Of a stretch of DNA of 64,000 nucleotides, positions 35,556 through 44,576 are shown piece by piece. The notes below the pieces were generated by a model. It had not been told where the DNA came from. It worked only from the letters and a program-made list of their open reading frames with translations, and did no database searches. The position numbers and the translations under genes are program-made. This stretch comes from Intestinimonas timonensis (GTDB taxonomy: Bacteria; Bacillota; Clostridia; Oscillospirales; Oscillospiraceae). The stretch covers positions 1,480,382 through 1,544,381 of the forward strand of contig NZ_LR130817.1 of assembly GCF_900626145.1 (NCBI RefSeq), in the 5' to 3' direction. How positions within the stretch are numbered: the first letter of the stretch is position 1; the number at the start of each line of letters is the position of its first letter.

Positions 35556-35672
35556 GACAAAACCCCCTGATGTAGTCTATTTTCCTACATCAGGGGGGCT
35601 TTTGTCACTGTCCGTTTTTACTGGATCTGTTCATTTCACTCGGAAAGGACGGGGGCGCTTTTGCGTACTTCA

Positions 35673-36575
35673 TTACACCGCGCCCAGATACTGGCCGGCC
35701 TTGCTGGCGGCCATGGCTCCGTCGGAGGCGGCGGTGACCAGCTGCCGCAGCTCCTTGGAGCGGCTGTCCCCGGCTACAAAGACGCCGGGCACATTGGTGG
35801 CGCAGTCCTCGCCGGCCTGGATATAGCCGTACTCGTTGAGCTTCAGAGGGGGCGAGAACTTCTGATTGTCGGGGATGAGCCCAACCGCCGCGAAGACGGC
35901 GGAGACGTGGAGGATGCGCTGGTGCTCCGGCCCCATGAGCCGGATGGCCTCCACCTGCTTGTCTCCCTGGATCTCCAGCACCTTGTGGTCGGTGAGGAGC
36001 TTCACATTGGCCTTGGTCTTCAGGTTGTCCACCAGGTACTTCTGGGCGGTGAGCTTGTCCCGGCGGTGGATGAGCCACACCGTGGGACAGATGGAGGCCA
36101 GGTAAATGGCGTCCTCCACAGCGGTGTTGCCGCCGCCCACCACGGCCACCTCCTTGCCCTTGAAGAAGCTGCCGTCGCAGGTGGCGCAGTAGCTCACACC
36201 CTTGCCGCCCAGCTTTTCCTCGCCCGGGACACCAAGCTTCCGGCGCTGGACGCCGTTGGCCAGGATGAGCGTGCGTCCCTCATAGGTTCCGTCACCGGCG
36301 TGGACCACCTTCACATCTCCCTTGTCCTCAAAGCCGGTGACGGCGGAGAACTGGAACTGGGCGCCAAGGTCGGCGCACTGCTGATAGAGGCCCATGGCGA
36401 AGTCAGGGCCGGAGATGGACAGAGTGCCCGGCCAGTTTTCCACATGGGGTGTGGTGACAGCCTGGCCGCCGGGGACGCCCCCCTCCAGCACCAGCACGCT
36501 GTGGCCCGCCCGGCGGGCATACAGAGCGGCGGTCAGGCCGGCGGGACCGGCCCCTACGATGACGATGTCATACAT
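35673..36575 (-). CDS. trxB: Thioredoxin reductase
   Basis: FAD/NADPH-dependent reduction of thioredoxin. The 300-residue protein has the FAD-binding VGAGPAGLTAALYARRAG at residues 7-24, the redox-active CATCD near 133-137, the NADPH-binding GGGNTAVEDA near 155, and GVFVAGDSR near 270. AAAGGAGGT precedes the ATG. It is transcribed alone. Confidence 0.95.
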   Translation of the reverse strand: MYDIVIVGAGPAGLTAALYARRAGHSVLVLEGGVPGGQAVTTPHVENWPGTLSISGPDFAMGLYQQCADLGAQFQFSAVTGFEDKGDVKVVHAGDGTYEGRTLILANGVQRRKLGVPGEEKLGGKGVSYCATCDGSFFKGKEVAVVGGGNTAVEDAIYLASICPTVWLIHRRDKLTAQKYLVDNLKTKANVKLLTDHKVLEIQGDKQVEAIRLMGPEHQRILHVSAVFAAVGLIPDNQKFSPPLKLNEYGYIQAGEDCATNVPGVFVAGDSRSKELRQLVTAASDGAMAASKAGQYLGAV

Positions 36576-36669
36576 CGGAACTACCTCCTTTGGGTACAGT
36601 TTTGCCTGCTGCCCCCATTCTAACCCAAATCGGGGCCGGAGGCAATCTTCTTTTCCACAAAGGGTGGAA

Positions 36670-36706
36670 AAAGCCCGCTCGGCGCTGACAGCGCCGGGCG
36701 GGCTTT
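36670..36706 (-). terminator. Terminator of the two-component operon
   Basis: 17-bp stem AAAGCCCGCTCGGCGCT/AGCGCCGGGCGGGCTTT (one G-T pair) with a 3-nt loop, followed on the minus strand by TTTCC. Confidence 0.88.
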
Positions 36707-36710
36707 CCTG

Positions 36711-38837
36711 TTACGGTTGCTCTGTCCGGGGTGTTTCGATCGCCTCCGGCTCCCGGTACTCTGGGAAGGTGACCACCGCCTTGAAAAGGTCGCCGTCGAT
36801 ATCCAGGCGGAAGGTGCCTCCCTGGAGCTCGGTGAGGCTCCGGGCGATGGAAAGGCCCAGACCGGACCCCTCCGTGGTTCGGGACACATCTCCACGGACA
36901 AAGCGCTCCATGAGCTGCTCCGCCGGGATGTTCAGCGGGTCACGGGAGACGTTCTTTACGGAAAGGGCCACGCTGCCGTCCCAGCTCCGCACATCCAAAT
37001 AGACCCGGGTCCCGGGCAGGGCGTATTTGACACAGTTGCCAAGCAGGTTGTCGATAACCCGCCACAGATGGCGGCCGTCGGCCTCTACATAGAGCTCATG
37101 GTCGGGCGTGGTGAGCACCGGGGTCAGGCCGCTCTTTTCAAACTTCTCCTGGTACTCCCCCAGGGCCTGGTCCAGCAGTTGGGTAAAGCCCAGCCTTTCC
37201 CGCACCACGGTCAGGCTCCCGGTGGATGCCTTGGACGCCTCTACCAGATCCTCGGTGAGTTTTTTGAGCCGCTGGCTCTTCCGGTCCAGCACGGCGATAT
37301 ACTCCCGGGCTTTGGCGTCCTGGATGTCCTCCTTCTTCAGCAGATCCACATAGTTGATGATGGAGGTGAGAGGGGTCTTGAGGTCATGGGAGACATTGGT
37401 GATGAGTTCAGCCTTGAACCGCTCACTCTTGAGCCGCTCCTCCACGGCGCTGCCGATGGCGGCACCCAAATCATTGAGCTGCTCGGCATGCTCCCGGAGG
37501 TCCCGGTACATGCCGTTGGTATCAATCTTGAAATCAGGCTCTCCGCCCACGATCCGTTCCGTCCCTTCCCGAATCGCCTGCCACTGCCGCACCCAACGGC
37601 ACAGCCGCCAGAGGACATAGCCCTGATAGATGGGGACAAGGACCACCGTGGGGGTGGTAATGGCGGTGCCCAGAAGGTACAGCAAGAAGGTCTTCACCGG
37701 CCGCTTCGTGATGCTCCAGTTGGCGGAGGCCTCCCCGATCACCCGGCCGAGCCAGCGGCACAGCCGCCAGATCAACGTGTTGCGGAACATATGTCCCGTC
37801 TTCCACCGCACCGCCAGGGTCTGCGTCAGGGCCAGGAAGAGCACACTGCCCATCAGGGTAAAGATGCTCAGGCCCACAAAGGGGGTCATACGTGGCGCTG
37901 TCTGATTGATGGAGTAGGTGATGGAATCCCCCCCGCTCAAAATGATACACAATAAAAGGCCCATCAGCAGCAGGTAGAGGTCCAGGGGAATACGGTCCCA
38001 AAAGCTCAGCTGGATCTTCTCCTCTCCGTTGCGATAGCCCGCAGACCGGCACAGTGCCCAGAGACACCACAGGGCACACAGCAGAGTCACCGCCGCAGCG
38101 GCAGCGATGGCCGGTAAATATTTCTGCAAGATCTGGTAATCGGCATAGTCGGACTGAAAATAGTCATCCACCATCAGCGGCCACTGGACTCCGCTCTGGA
38201 TGGTAAAGGTCTCTTGCACCACCCGGCTGTCCATGGACAGCCGGTAGCCGCCGCTCCAGCCCAGCCCCTCGCTGTCCCCACGATAGCCGTAGCCGTTGTA
38301 CTGGCCAATGTACGCCGAGGGATCGCTGAACACATACTGTCCGTCCCCCAGATAGATCATGAGGCCGCTCCGGTCAGTACGATCGTCGTAGACGGTGTAG
38401 TCCCCCCCGAAGAGCTCGTCTCCCTGGGTCAGGGTCTGCTCCCACAGGGAGACGGCGGACACGCTGTCCATGGAGTCTCCATCCGGCAGGTTGGTATAGC
38501 GCAGCGTCCCATCCTGAGTGTGGATCTCTACCCGGTAGTTGGTGTTCTCCGCCGAGAGCATGGTCTTCAGGTTCTCCAACCGCTTCCGGTCGGTGTAGCT
38601 CAGCGTCCCATCCCATTTTTCCCGCTGGATGAGTTCACTCATCTCCCCGGCATAGTAGTCATAGAACTGAACGGCTCTATAGGCGCTGTAGCTGTCGGTA
38701 TAGCTGCCGCTCACCCATAGGTTGTCCCACTGGCTCAGGGTGATCAGCCCCGTCCAGAAGGCCACGGCACACAGGATCACCCCCGCCAGAAAAAGCCCCG
38801 CTCTGCTGGCGGGACTGGTAAAGGCCCGCTTCATCAC
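36711..38837 (-). CDS. Two-component sensor histidine kinase
   Basis: A 708-residue membrane kinase. A first membrane helix (about 12-32) is followed by an extracytoplasmic sensor domain of about 200 residues (rich in Tyr, Asp and Gly). More hydrophobic segments follow (about 250-420, at least four), a HisKA domain with NVSHDLKTPLTSI near residue 480, and an HATPase_c domain with NLLGNCVKYALPG and GSGLGLSIARSL. The multi-helix central part is unusual for simple PhoR-type kinases. It lies 22 bp downstream of its response regulator. The signal is unknown; such pairs often sense envelope stress. Confidence 0.92.
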   Translation of the reverse strand: MMKRAFTSPASRAGLFLAGVILCAVAFWTGLITLSQWDNLWVSGSYTDSYSAYRAVQFYDYYAGEMSELIQREKWDGTLSYTDRKRLENLKTMLSAENTNYRVEIHTQDGTLRYTNLPDGDSMDSVSAVSLWEQTLTQGDELFGGDYTVYDDRTDRSGLMIYLGDGQYVFSDPSAYIGQYNGYGYRGDSEGLGWSGGYRLSMDSRVVQETFTIQSGVQWPLMVDDYFQSDYADYQILQKYLPAIAAAAAVTLLCALWCLWALCRSAGYRNGEEKIQLSFWDRIPLDLYLLLMGLLLCIILSGGDSITYSINQTAPRMTPFVGLSIFTLMGSVLFLALTQTLAVRWKTGHMFRNTLIWRLCRWLGRVIGEASANWSITKRPVKTFLLYLLGTAITTPTVVLVPIYQGYVLWRLCRWVRQWQAIREGTERIVGGEPDFKIDTNGMYRDLREHAEQLNDLGAAIGSAVEERLKSERFKAELITNVSHDLKTPLTSIINYVDLLKKEDIQDAKAREYIAVLDRKSQRLKKLTEDLVEASKASTGSLTVVRERLGFTQLLDQALGEYQEKFEKSGLTPVLTTPDHELYVEADGRHLWRVIDNLLGNCVKYALPGTRVYLDVRSWDGSVALSVKNVSRDPLNIPAEQLMERFVRGDVSRTTEGSGLGLSIARSLTELQGGTFRLDIDGDLFKAVVTFPEYREPEAIETPRTEQP

Positions 38838-38859
38838 TGTCCTCCCTCAGAGAGAAGGC

Positions 38860-39558
38860 TCACGCCTTCTCCATCTTGTAGCCCAGCCCCCACACCACCT
38901 TGATGTACCGGGGGTTGGCCGGATCGATCTCCAGCTTTTCCCGCAGGTGCCGGATGTGCACCGCCACCGTATTCTCCGAGCCCAGGGAGGGGTCGTTCCA
39001 CACCCGCTCATAAATCTGGCTGGTGGAAAAGACCCGCCCCGGGTGCTTCATCAGGAGCAGCAGAATGTTGTACTCAATGGGGGTCAGGTTGACACCCTCT
39101 CCGTCCACTGTCACGGATTTGGCCCCGTCGTCGATGGCGATGCCTCCATTGCGGAGGACCTGGGGGGCGTCCTCCGCCTTCTGCTGGCCGCCCAGGGTAG
39201 TGTACCGCCGCAGCTGGCTCTTTACCCGGGCCAGCACCTCAATGGGGTTAAAGGGCTTGGTCACATAGTCGTCTGCCCCGATGTTCAGCCCCAGGATCTT
39301 GTCGGCGTCCTCGCTCTTGGCGGTGAGGAAGATGATGGGGATGTTCTCCGTCTCCCGCAGCTTGGCGGTGGCCCGGATACCGTCCATCTCCGGCATCATG
39401 ATATCCATGAGGATGAGGTGGATCTCGTGTTCCTTCACCACTTTCAGAGCCTCGATCCCGTTGTAGGCATGGTAGGTCTGATAGCCGTCGCTGGTAAGGT
39501 AAATGTCCAGGGCCGAGACGATATCCCGGTCGTCGTCACAGATCAGAATATGATACAA
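38860..39558 (-). CDS. OmpR/PhoB-family response regulator
   Basis: A 232-residue regulator. The receiver domain has DDDRD at residues 8-12, the phospho-acceptor Asp in LILMDIMMPEMDG near 53, and the conserved Lys in FLTAKSEDADK. The C-terminal winged helix (about 130-228) contains GRVFSTSQIYERVW and ENTVAVHIRHLREKLE. It is the first gene of the two-component operon. Confidence 0.95.
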   Translation of the reverse strand: MYHILICDDDRDIVSALDIYLTSDGYQTYHAYNGIEALKVVKEHEIHLILMDIMMPEMDGIRATAKLRETENIPIIFLTAKSEDADKILGLNIGADDYVTKPFNPIEVLARVKSQLRRYTTLGGQQKAEDAPQVLRNGGIAIDDGAKSVTVDGEGVNLTPIEYNILLLLMKHPGRVFSTSQIYERVWNDPSLGSENTVAVHIRHLREKLEIDPANPRYIKVVWGLGYKMEKA

Positions 39559-39716
39559 AAGGGCTCACTCCTCCGCTTTCATGGTCAGAATAACACGGCT
39601 TTTTTAAGGTCCGGCAGGCAAGTTTCTTAAGAAGTCATTAAAATGCCGCCCACCGCTTCTGTGAGCAGTATACCATGTCCCACAGCCCCTTGGCAACGGC
39701 GTCCGCCTGCAGAAAA

Positions 39717-39748
39717 AACCCCCGCGCCGCTCAAACGGCGCGGGGGTT
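39717..39748 (-). terminator. Terminator of the lactate permease gene
   Basis: 13-bp stem AACCCCCGCGCCG/CGGCGCGGGGGTT with a 6-nt loop, flanked by A and T runs; probably bidirectional. Confidence 0.9.
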
Positions 39749-39772
39749 TTTCGGAGATAGGACAGACTGGAA

Positions 39773-41338
39773 TCAGACGCCCAGGATGGGAACCACGATA
39801 CCGCCCAGGAGACCCACGATCAGGCAGGCGATGACCAGCTCCAGGAGCGCCCACTTGATGATGCCGCCCAGGAGCTTGGAATCCTGACCCACCAGACCCA
39901 CGGCCGCAGCGGCGGTGGCGATGCACTGGGGGGAGAGGATCTTGCCGATACCGGCGCCGGTAGAGTTGGCGGCGGCCAGCCAGAAGGGAGAGGTACCAAT
40001 CTGCTCGGCGGCGGCGGTCTGCAGGCTGCCCAGCAGCACCTCGGTGCTGGTACCACTGCCGGTGATGAAGGCGCCCAGAGCCGCGATGATGGGAGCCACG
40101 AAGGGATAGAAGTTACCGGTGATGGACACGAAGAAGACAGCCATATCGTTGATCATGCCGCAGTAGGTCATGATCTTGGCCACCGCCAGCACCGACATAA
40201 TGGTGATAATGGTCTTGGACATCTGCTTCACGGTGGCAACCAGAGTGTCGATCATCATCTTAGGCGTAGCCTTCTGAACGAAGCCGCCGATGATGGCCGC
40301 CACGAAGATCCAGATGCCGGGGGTGTTGATCCAGCTGAAGGAGGCATTGCCGGCATTGGCGGAGGTGCTGATTTTGATGGAGCTGGAGAACACAGCCAGG
40401 GCGTTGTTAATGGGGGGAACCAGCTTGGAGGTGACCAGCAGCAGAACAAAAATGAGGATAAAGGGCAGCCAGGACACCAGAGCCTTATGCCCGTCAATGG
40501 CCTGAGCATTGGTGTTGCCGGCGCTCATGTTGTACTCAGCGGGAACTTCCTTCCCCTTCCGGGCACGAGCCATGAAGATGGTGCAGCCTAGGCTGACCAC
40601 GCAGCCCACGATGACGGCCAGCTCAGGACCGGTGAACTTGGCCACGATGAGCTGAGGCACCACGAAGGAGACACCGGAGACCAGGGTGATACCCACCATG
40701 CCCTTCAGGGCCTTGACGCCGCCGCCGCCCACGATGACCATGAGGAAGGGCACCAGGATCATGAAGGGAATCATCTGCACCACAGTGGTGAAGGCCAGGG
40801 GCACGGGATCAAGGCCGGTCACGTTGGCCAGGGTCACAGTGGGGATACCCACGGAACCAAAGGCGGTGGGGAAGGCGTTGGCGAGCATGCACACCAGGCA
40901 GGCGGTGATGGGGTTCATGCCCATGCCGGCCAGCATGCTGGCGGGGATGGCGATGGCGGTACCGAAGCCGGCCATACCCTCCATGAAGCCGCCGAAGCAC
41001 CAGCCGATGAGGAGCACCAGCACACGCTTATCGGCAGAAACGCCGGTGAGCATCTGCTTGATAACGTCCATGGCGCCCGTCTTCAAAGACAGATTATAAG
41101 TAAAGATAGCGGCGATGATGACCAGGATGATGGGCCACAGCGCGGAAGCAAAGCCCTCCAGCGCAGAGGTGGCGCAGTCCACAGCCGGCATCTTCCACAG
41201 GAACAGGGACTCCACAATAGTGATGATCAGAGCGCCCACACAAGCCTTGTGGCCGGCCATCTTCAGCCCGGTCAGTGCCACGATCAGCCAGATGATGGGC
41301 AGCAGCGACAACACACCTTTTAGTACGATCTCTCCCAC
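39773..41338 (-). CDS. lctP: L-lactate permease (LctP family)
   Basis: A 521-residue polytopic transporter of the lactate permease family (about 12-14 helices). It has GLKMAGHKACVGALIITI, GWCFGGFMEGMAGFGTAIAIP near residue 118, ALGAFITGSGTSTEVLLGSLQ, and the C-terminal NSTGAGIGKILSPQCIATA typical of LldP/LctP. It is divergent from larA and the FAD oxidase, with operator-like dyads between, so this is a lactate uptake and interconversion locus. Confidence 0.94.
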   Translation of the reverse strand: MGEIVLKGVLSLLPIIWLIVALTGLKMAGHKACVGALIITIVESLFLWKMPAVDCATSALEGFASALWPIILVIIAAIFTYNLSLKTGAMDVIKQMLTGVSADKRVLVLLIGWCFGGFMEGMAGFGTAIAIPASMLAGMGMNPITACLVCMLANAFPTAFGSVGIPTVTLANVTGLDPVPLAFTTVVQMIPFMILVPFLMVIVGGGGVKALKGMVGITLVSGVSFVVPQLIVAKFTGPELAVIVGCVVSLGCTIFMARARKGKEVPAEYNMSAGNTNAQAIDGHKALVSWLPFILIFVLLLVTSKLVPPINNALAVFSSSIKISTSANAGNASFSWINTPGIWIFVAAIIGGFVQKATPKMMIDTLVATVKQMSKTIITIMSVLAVAKIMTYCGMINDMAVFFVSITGNFYPFVAPIIAALGAFITGSGTSTEVLLGSLQTAAAEQIGTSPFWLAAANSTGAGIGKILSPQCIATAAAAVGLVGQDSKLLGGIIKWALLELVIACLIVGLLGGIVVPILGV

Positions 41339-41364
41339 AACTTATCACTCCTCTTTCCGGCAGC

Positions 41365-41656
41365 ATTGGTGCTACCAATTTTGCGTGCTCAACCTCATTT
41401 TTGCCTGTTAGCCAGGTGTTTTTTCATTGGTTCCACCAATTTTCATAGTTATTTTAGCTCTTTGTAAGCACATTGTCCAGAGCATTTTTGCCCAAGACCT
41501 CATTTTCCTACAAAGTGCCGAATATTGGTAGTGCAAATTGTGCGGAATGGAGAATCGTTAGAAAATTGTTTAAAAAGCCTTGCATCTCAGCGGTATTGTG
41601 CTAAACTTATATGCAGGAAATAGGTAGGACCAATTAAGAAAGTTGGTTTTACCGTG
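41365..41656. promoter_or_regulatory. Divergent lactate promoters with repeated ATTGGT-N3-ACCAAT dyads
   Basis: Two perfect dyads ATTGGT-N3-ACCAAT (41365-41379 and 41426-41440) lie downstream of a minus-strand promoter for lctP (-35 TGGACA at 41474-41479, -10 TAAAAT at 41451-41456, 17 bp). A near-perfect copy (41620-41634) and partial copies (41524-41538, 41642-41656) surround the larA promoter (-35 TTGCAT at 41580-41585, -10 TAAACT at 41602-41607, 16 bp). The dyad matches the TGGT-N3-ACCA type recognised by LldR/FadR-like GntR repressors, so lactate-responsive repression of both sides is likely. No such regulator gene is in the window. Confidence 0.8.
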
Positions 41657-41699
41657 TTGCGGTGCTCAGCGCATCGAAATTTGAAATGGAGGGATCAAC

Positions 41700-42968
41700 A
41701 TGCGAATCCCCTTTGGCACCACCGGTCTGGAGCTCAGCCGGGATGTGACCGGGGCAGAAGTCCTGGAGTCCGCCATCGGGACCCTGAAGGCTGAAGGCAG
41801 CGAGGATGACATCGTCAAAAAGGCGATGGCCAATCCCATCGGCTCGGCCAAACTCTCCGAGCTGGCCAAGGGCAAGAAGACCGCCACCATCATTATCAGC
41901 GATCACACCCGCCCGGTGCCCAGCAAGCACATCCTCCCCTTCATGCTCGCCGAGCTGCGGGAGGGCAACCCCGACATCGACATCACTCTGCTCATCGCCA
42001 CTGGCTTCCACCGCCCCACCACTCATGAGGAGCTGGTGAACAAGGTCGGCGAGAAGATCGCCAACGAGGAAAAGTTCGTCTGCCACGACAGCCGCAACCC
42101 CGACACCAACGTGGAGATCGGCGTCCTCCCCTCCGGCGCCAAGCTGGTCATCGACAAGGTGGCCGCTGAGACCGATCTGCTGGTGGCCGAGGGCTTCATT
42201 GAGCCCCACTTCTTCGCCGGCTTCTCCGGCGGCCGCAAGAGCGTGCTCCCCGGCGTGTGCGACCAGGTCACCGTGCTGGGCAACCACTGCTCCAAGTTCA
42301 TTGATTCCCCCTGCGCCCGCACCGGCATTCTGGAGGGCAACCCCCTCCACAACGACATGGTCGCTGCCGCCAAGCTGGCCAAGCTGCAGTACATCGTCAA
42401 CGTGGTGATCGACGAAGAGAAGCACGTTGCCGCTGCCTTTGCCGGCGATCCCTTCCAGGCCCATGAGACCGGCTGCGCCTTTCTGAAGGGCTACTGCCGC
42501 GTCAAGCCTGAGAAGAAGGGTGATATCGTCATCACCTCCAATGGCGGCGCTCCCCTGGATCAGAACATGTATCAGTCCGTGAAGGGCCTGACCGCCGCCG
42601 AGGCGGCCGCCGCTCCCGGCGCCGTGCTCATCATCTCCACCCGCTGCAACGACGGCACCGGCGGTGACAGCTTCTATCACGCCCTGGCCGACTGCGACAC
42701 CCTGGAGCACCTGATGGAGCGCATCTTGGCCACCCCCATGGACAAGACCGATCCCGACCAGTGGGAGTACCAGATCCTCTGCCGTATGATGCTCAAGCAC
42801 CGCATCATCTTCGTCTCCGAGCCCGCCATGCAGAAGACCATCGAGGAGATGAAGCTGGAGTACGCCCCCGATCTGGACACCGCTCTGGATCGTGCTCGCG
42901 AAGCCAAGGGTAAGGATGCCCACCTGGTCATCATCCCCAACGGCATTTCCGTCATCGTAGAGCCCTGA
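41700..42968 (+). CDS. larA: Nickel-pincer lactate racemase (LarA)
   Basis: Interconverts D- and L-lactate with a nickel-pincer cofactor. The 422-residue protein has SDHTRPVPSKHILPFML near residue 72 and ATGFHRPTTHEEL near 100. The FIEPHFFAGFSGGRKSVLPG segment near 168-190 contains the lysine that anchors the cofactor in the family. A GGAGG site precedes the ATG. The larBCE genes that build the cofactor are not in the window. With lctP and the oxidase it lets the cell use both lactate isomers. Other LarA homologues act on other hydroxy acids, so the substrate is inferred from the neighbours. Confidence 0.88.
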   Translation: MRIPFGTTGLELSRDVTGAEVLESAIGTLKAEGSEDDIVKKAMANPIGSAKLSELAKGKKTATIIISDHTRPVPSKHILPFMLAELREGNPDIDITLLIATGFHRPTTHEELVNKVGEKIANEEKFVCHDSRNPDTNVEIGVLPSGAKLVIDKVAAETDLLVAEGFIEPHFFAGFSGGRKSVLPGVCDQVTVLGNHCSKFIDSPCARTGILEGNPLHNDMVAAAKLAKLQYIVNVVIDEEKHVAAAFAGDPFQAHETGCAFLKGYCRVKPEKKGDIVITSNGGAPLDQNMYQSVKGLTAAEAAAAPGAVLIISTRCNDGTGGDSFYHALADCDTLEHLMERILATPMDKTDPDQWEYQILCRMMLKHRIIFVSEPAMQKTIEEMKLEYAPDLDTALDRAREAKGKDAHLVIIPNGISVIVEP

Positions 42969-43029
42969 AGATAACCACTTCATAGAGATACATATTAACA
43001 TCCTGAAAGATTTTAGGAGGTAAATGATC

Positions 43030-44450
43030 ATGGCTCAGTACAATCAGCTCACGCCCGAAATCATTGAGAAGATCAAGGCCGTCGCCCCCGAGCGCGTCTA
43101 CGTTGGCGCCGACGTCAACGCCGACTACGCCCGCGATGAGATGCCCATCTATGGCACCCGGATGCCCGATGTGGCCATCGATGTCATGAGCACAGAGGAA
43201 GTCTCCGCCGTCATGAAGATCTGCAACGAGAACCACATCCCCGTCACCTGCCGTGGCGCCGGCACTGGCCTGGCCGGCGCCTGCACCCCCATCGCCGGCG
43301 GCGTTGTCATCTGCACCACCAAGATGAAGCAGATCCTGGGCTACGACACCGATAACTTCGTGGTCCGTGTGCAGCCCGGCGTGCTGCTCAACGACCTGGC
43401 CGAGGACGCCTTGAAGCAGGGTCTCCTGTATCCCCCCGATCCCGGTGAGAAGTTCGCCACCCTGGGCGGCAACGTCTCCACCAACGCCGGCGGCATGCGC
43501 GCCGTGAAGTACGGCGCCACCCGCGACTACGTGTCCGCCATGACCGTGGTCCTCCCCTCCGGTGAGATCGTCCACTTCGGCTCCAACGTGTCCAAGACCT
43601 CTTCCGGCTACTCCCTGCTGAACCTGATGATCGGCTCCGAGGGTACCCTTGGCATCATCACCGAGCTCACCCTGAAGCTCATCCCCGCTCCCAAGGTCAC
43701 CGTCAGCCTGATCGTCCCCTACGAGAACCTGGACGAGGCCATTGCCACCGTGCCCAAGTTCAAGAAGAACCACATGAATCCTCAGGCTCTGGAGTTCTTC
43801 GAGAGAGAGATCCTTATCTCCTCCGAGGAGTATCTGGGCAAGGCCGTGTTCCCCCGCAACGTGGGCGGTACCGACGTAGGTGCCTACCTGCTGGTGACCT
43901 TCGACGGCAACACCCAGGACGAGATCGACGCCATCGTGGAGCAGGCTGCTGAGCTGGTCCTTGAGGCCGGCGCTATGGACGTGCTGGTGGCCGACACCCC
44001 CGCCAAGATGAAGGACGCCTGGGCTGCCCGTTCCTCCTTCCTCGAGGGCATCGAGGAGCAGACCAAGCTGCTGGACGAGTGCGACGTGGTCGTCCCCGTG
44101 AGCCGCATCGCCGACTTCGTGGGCTATTTCAAGAGCATCGAGCCCAACTATGGCTTCAAGGTCAAGAGCTTCGGCCACGCCGGCGACGGCAACCTGCACA
44201 TCTACACCTGCGCCAACGACATGGAGCTGGATGAGTTCAAGAAGCAGGTCGACGACTTCATGACCCACATCTATGACAAGGCCACCGAGATGGGCGGTCT
44301 GGTCTCCGGCGAGCACGGCATCGGCATGGGCAGATCGATTACCTGGCCCGCAGTGTGGGCGAGACCAACATGAAGCTGATGGAAGAGATCAAGAAGGTCT
44401 TCGACCCCAACCTGATCCTCAACCCCGGCAAGGTCTGCTACAAGCTGTAA
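43030..44450 (+). pseudogene. FAD-linked (D-)lactate/glycolate oxidase, 3'-frameshifted
   Basis: GlcD/Dld-type oxidase. The ATG at 43030 (MAQYNQLTPEIIEKIK) has AGGAGG 9 nt upstream, a better spacing than the ATG at 43024. The FAD_binding_4 motifs are VTCRGAGTGLAGACTPIAGG and GGNVSTNAGGMRAVKYG; the C-terminal FAD-oxidase domain follows, with GHAGDGNLHIY and SGEHGIGMG. At 44331-44333 one base appears missing: the frame read as is ends at 44373. Restoring a base continues with IDYLARSVGETNMKL through NPGKVCYKL to TAA at 44448-44450, giving 473 residues of normal length. The lost tail contains the usual family terminus. It is either a recent lesion or a sequencing error. Confidence 0.85.
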
Positions 44451-44510
44451 GCATTTCATTTCTGTTTCCTGGAGGGGCGGTCCATTTTGGGCCGCCCCTC
44501 CCTATATGAA

Positions 44511-44547
44511 CAAGGGGACGCTCCGGATGTACCGGAGCGTCCCCTTG
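44511..44547. terminator. Bidirectional terminator between the oxidase and MATE genes
   Basis: 16-bp stem CAAGGGGACGCTCCGG/CCGGAGCGTCCCCTTG, loop ATGTA, followed by CTTTTTCC. A second, weaker hairpin (GGAGGGGCGG/CCGCCCCTCC, 44471-44501) precedes it. Confidence 0.88.
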
Positions 44548-44576
44548 CTTTTTCCGTGTCTGCCCAATCGGACAGT

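Larger units (their letters stand above)
34326..35633 (-). mobile_element. IS3-family (IS150-like) insertion sequence, copy 1
   Basis: A 1308-bp element with imperfect terminal inverted repeats starting TGAAC (TGAACTGCCCCAG on one side, TGAACAGATCCAG on the other, both reaching CGGACAGT). It is flanked by a 4-bp target duplication TTTC (34322-34325 and 35634-35637). It encodes OrfA and OrfB overlapping by 4 bp. Inside the left end a strong hairpin (CCCCCTGATGTAG/CTACATCAGGGGG, about 35563-35598) precedes orfA and probably blocks transcription entering from the host. Confidence 0.93.
34304..35662. terminator. Intrinsic terminator split by an IS3-type element
   Basis: The left arm AAAAAGCGCCCCCGCCCTTTT (34304-34324) and the right arm AAAGGACGGGGGCGCTTTT (35644-35662) would pair to form a strong terminator shared by the convergent glycosyltransferase and trxB genes. 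The element interrupts it in the apical loop. Confidence 0.85.

Noticed and set aside
36717..37955. Long plus-strand frames opposite the histidine kinase, lctP, infB, xdh and UPF0210 genes
   Set aside because: These are antisense shadows of GC-rich genes, without ribosome sites or recognisable motifs.
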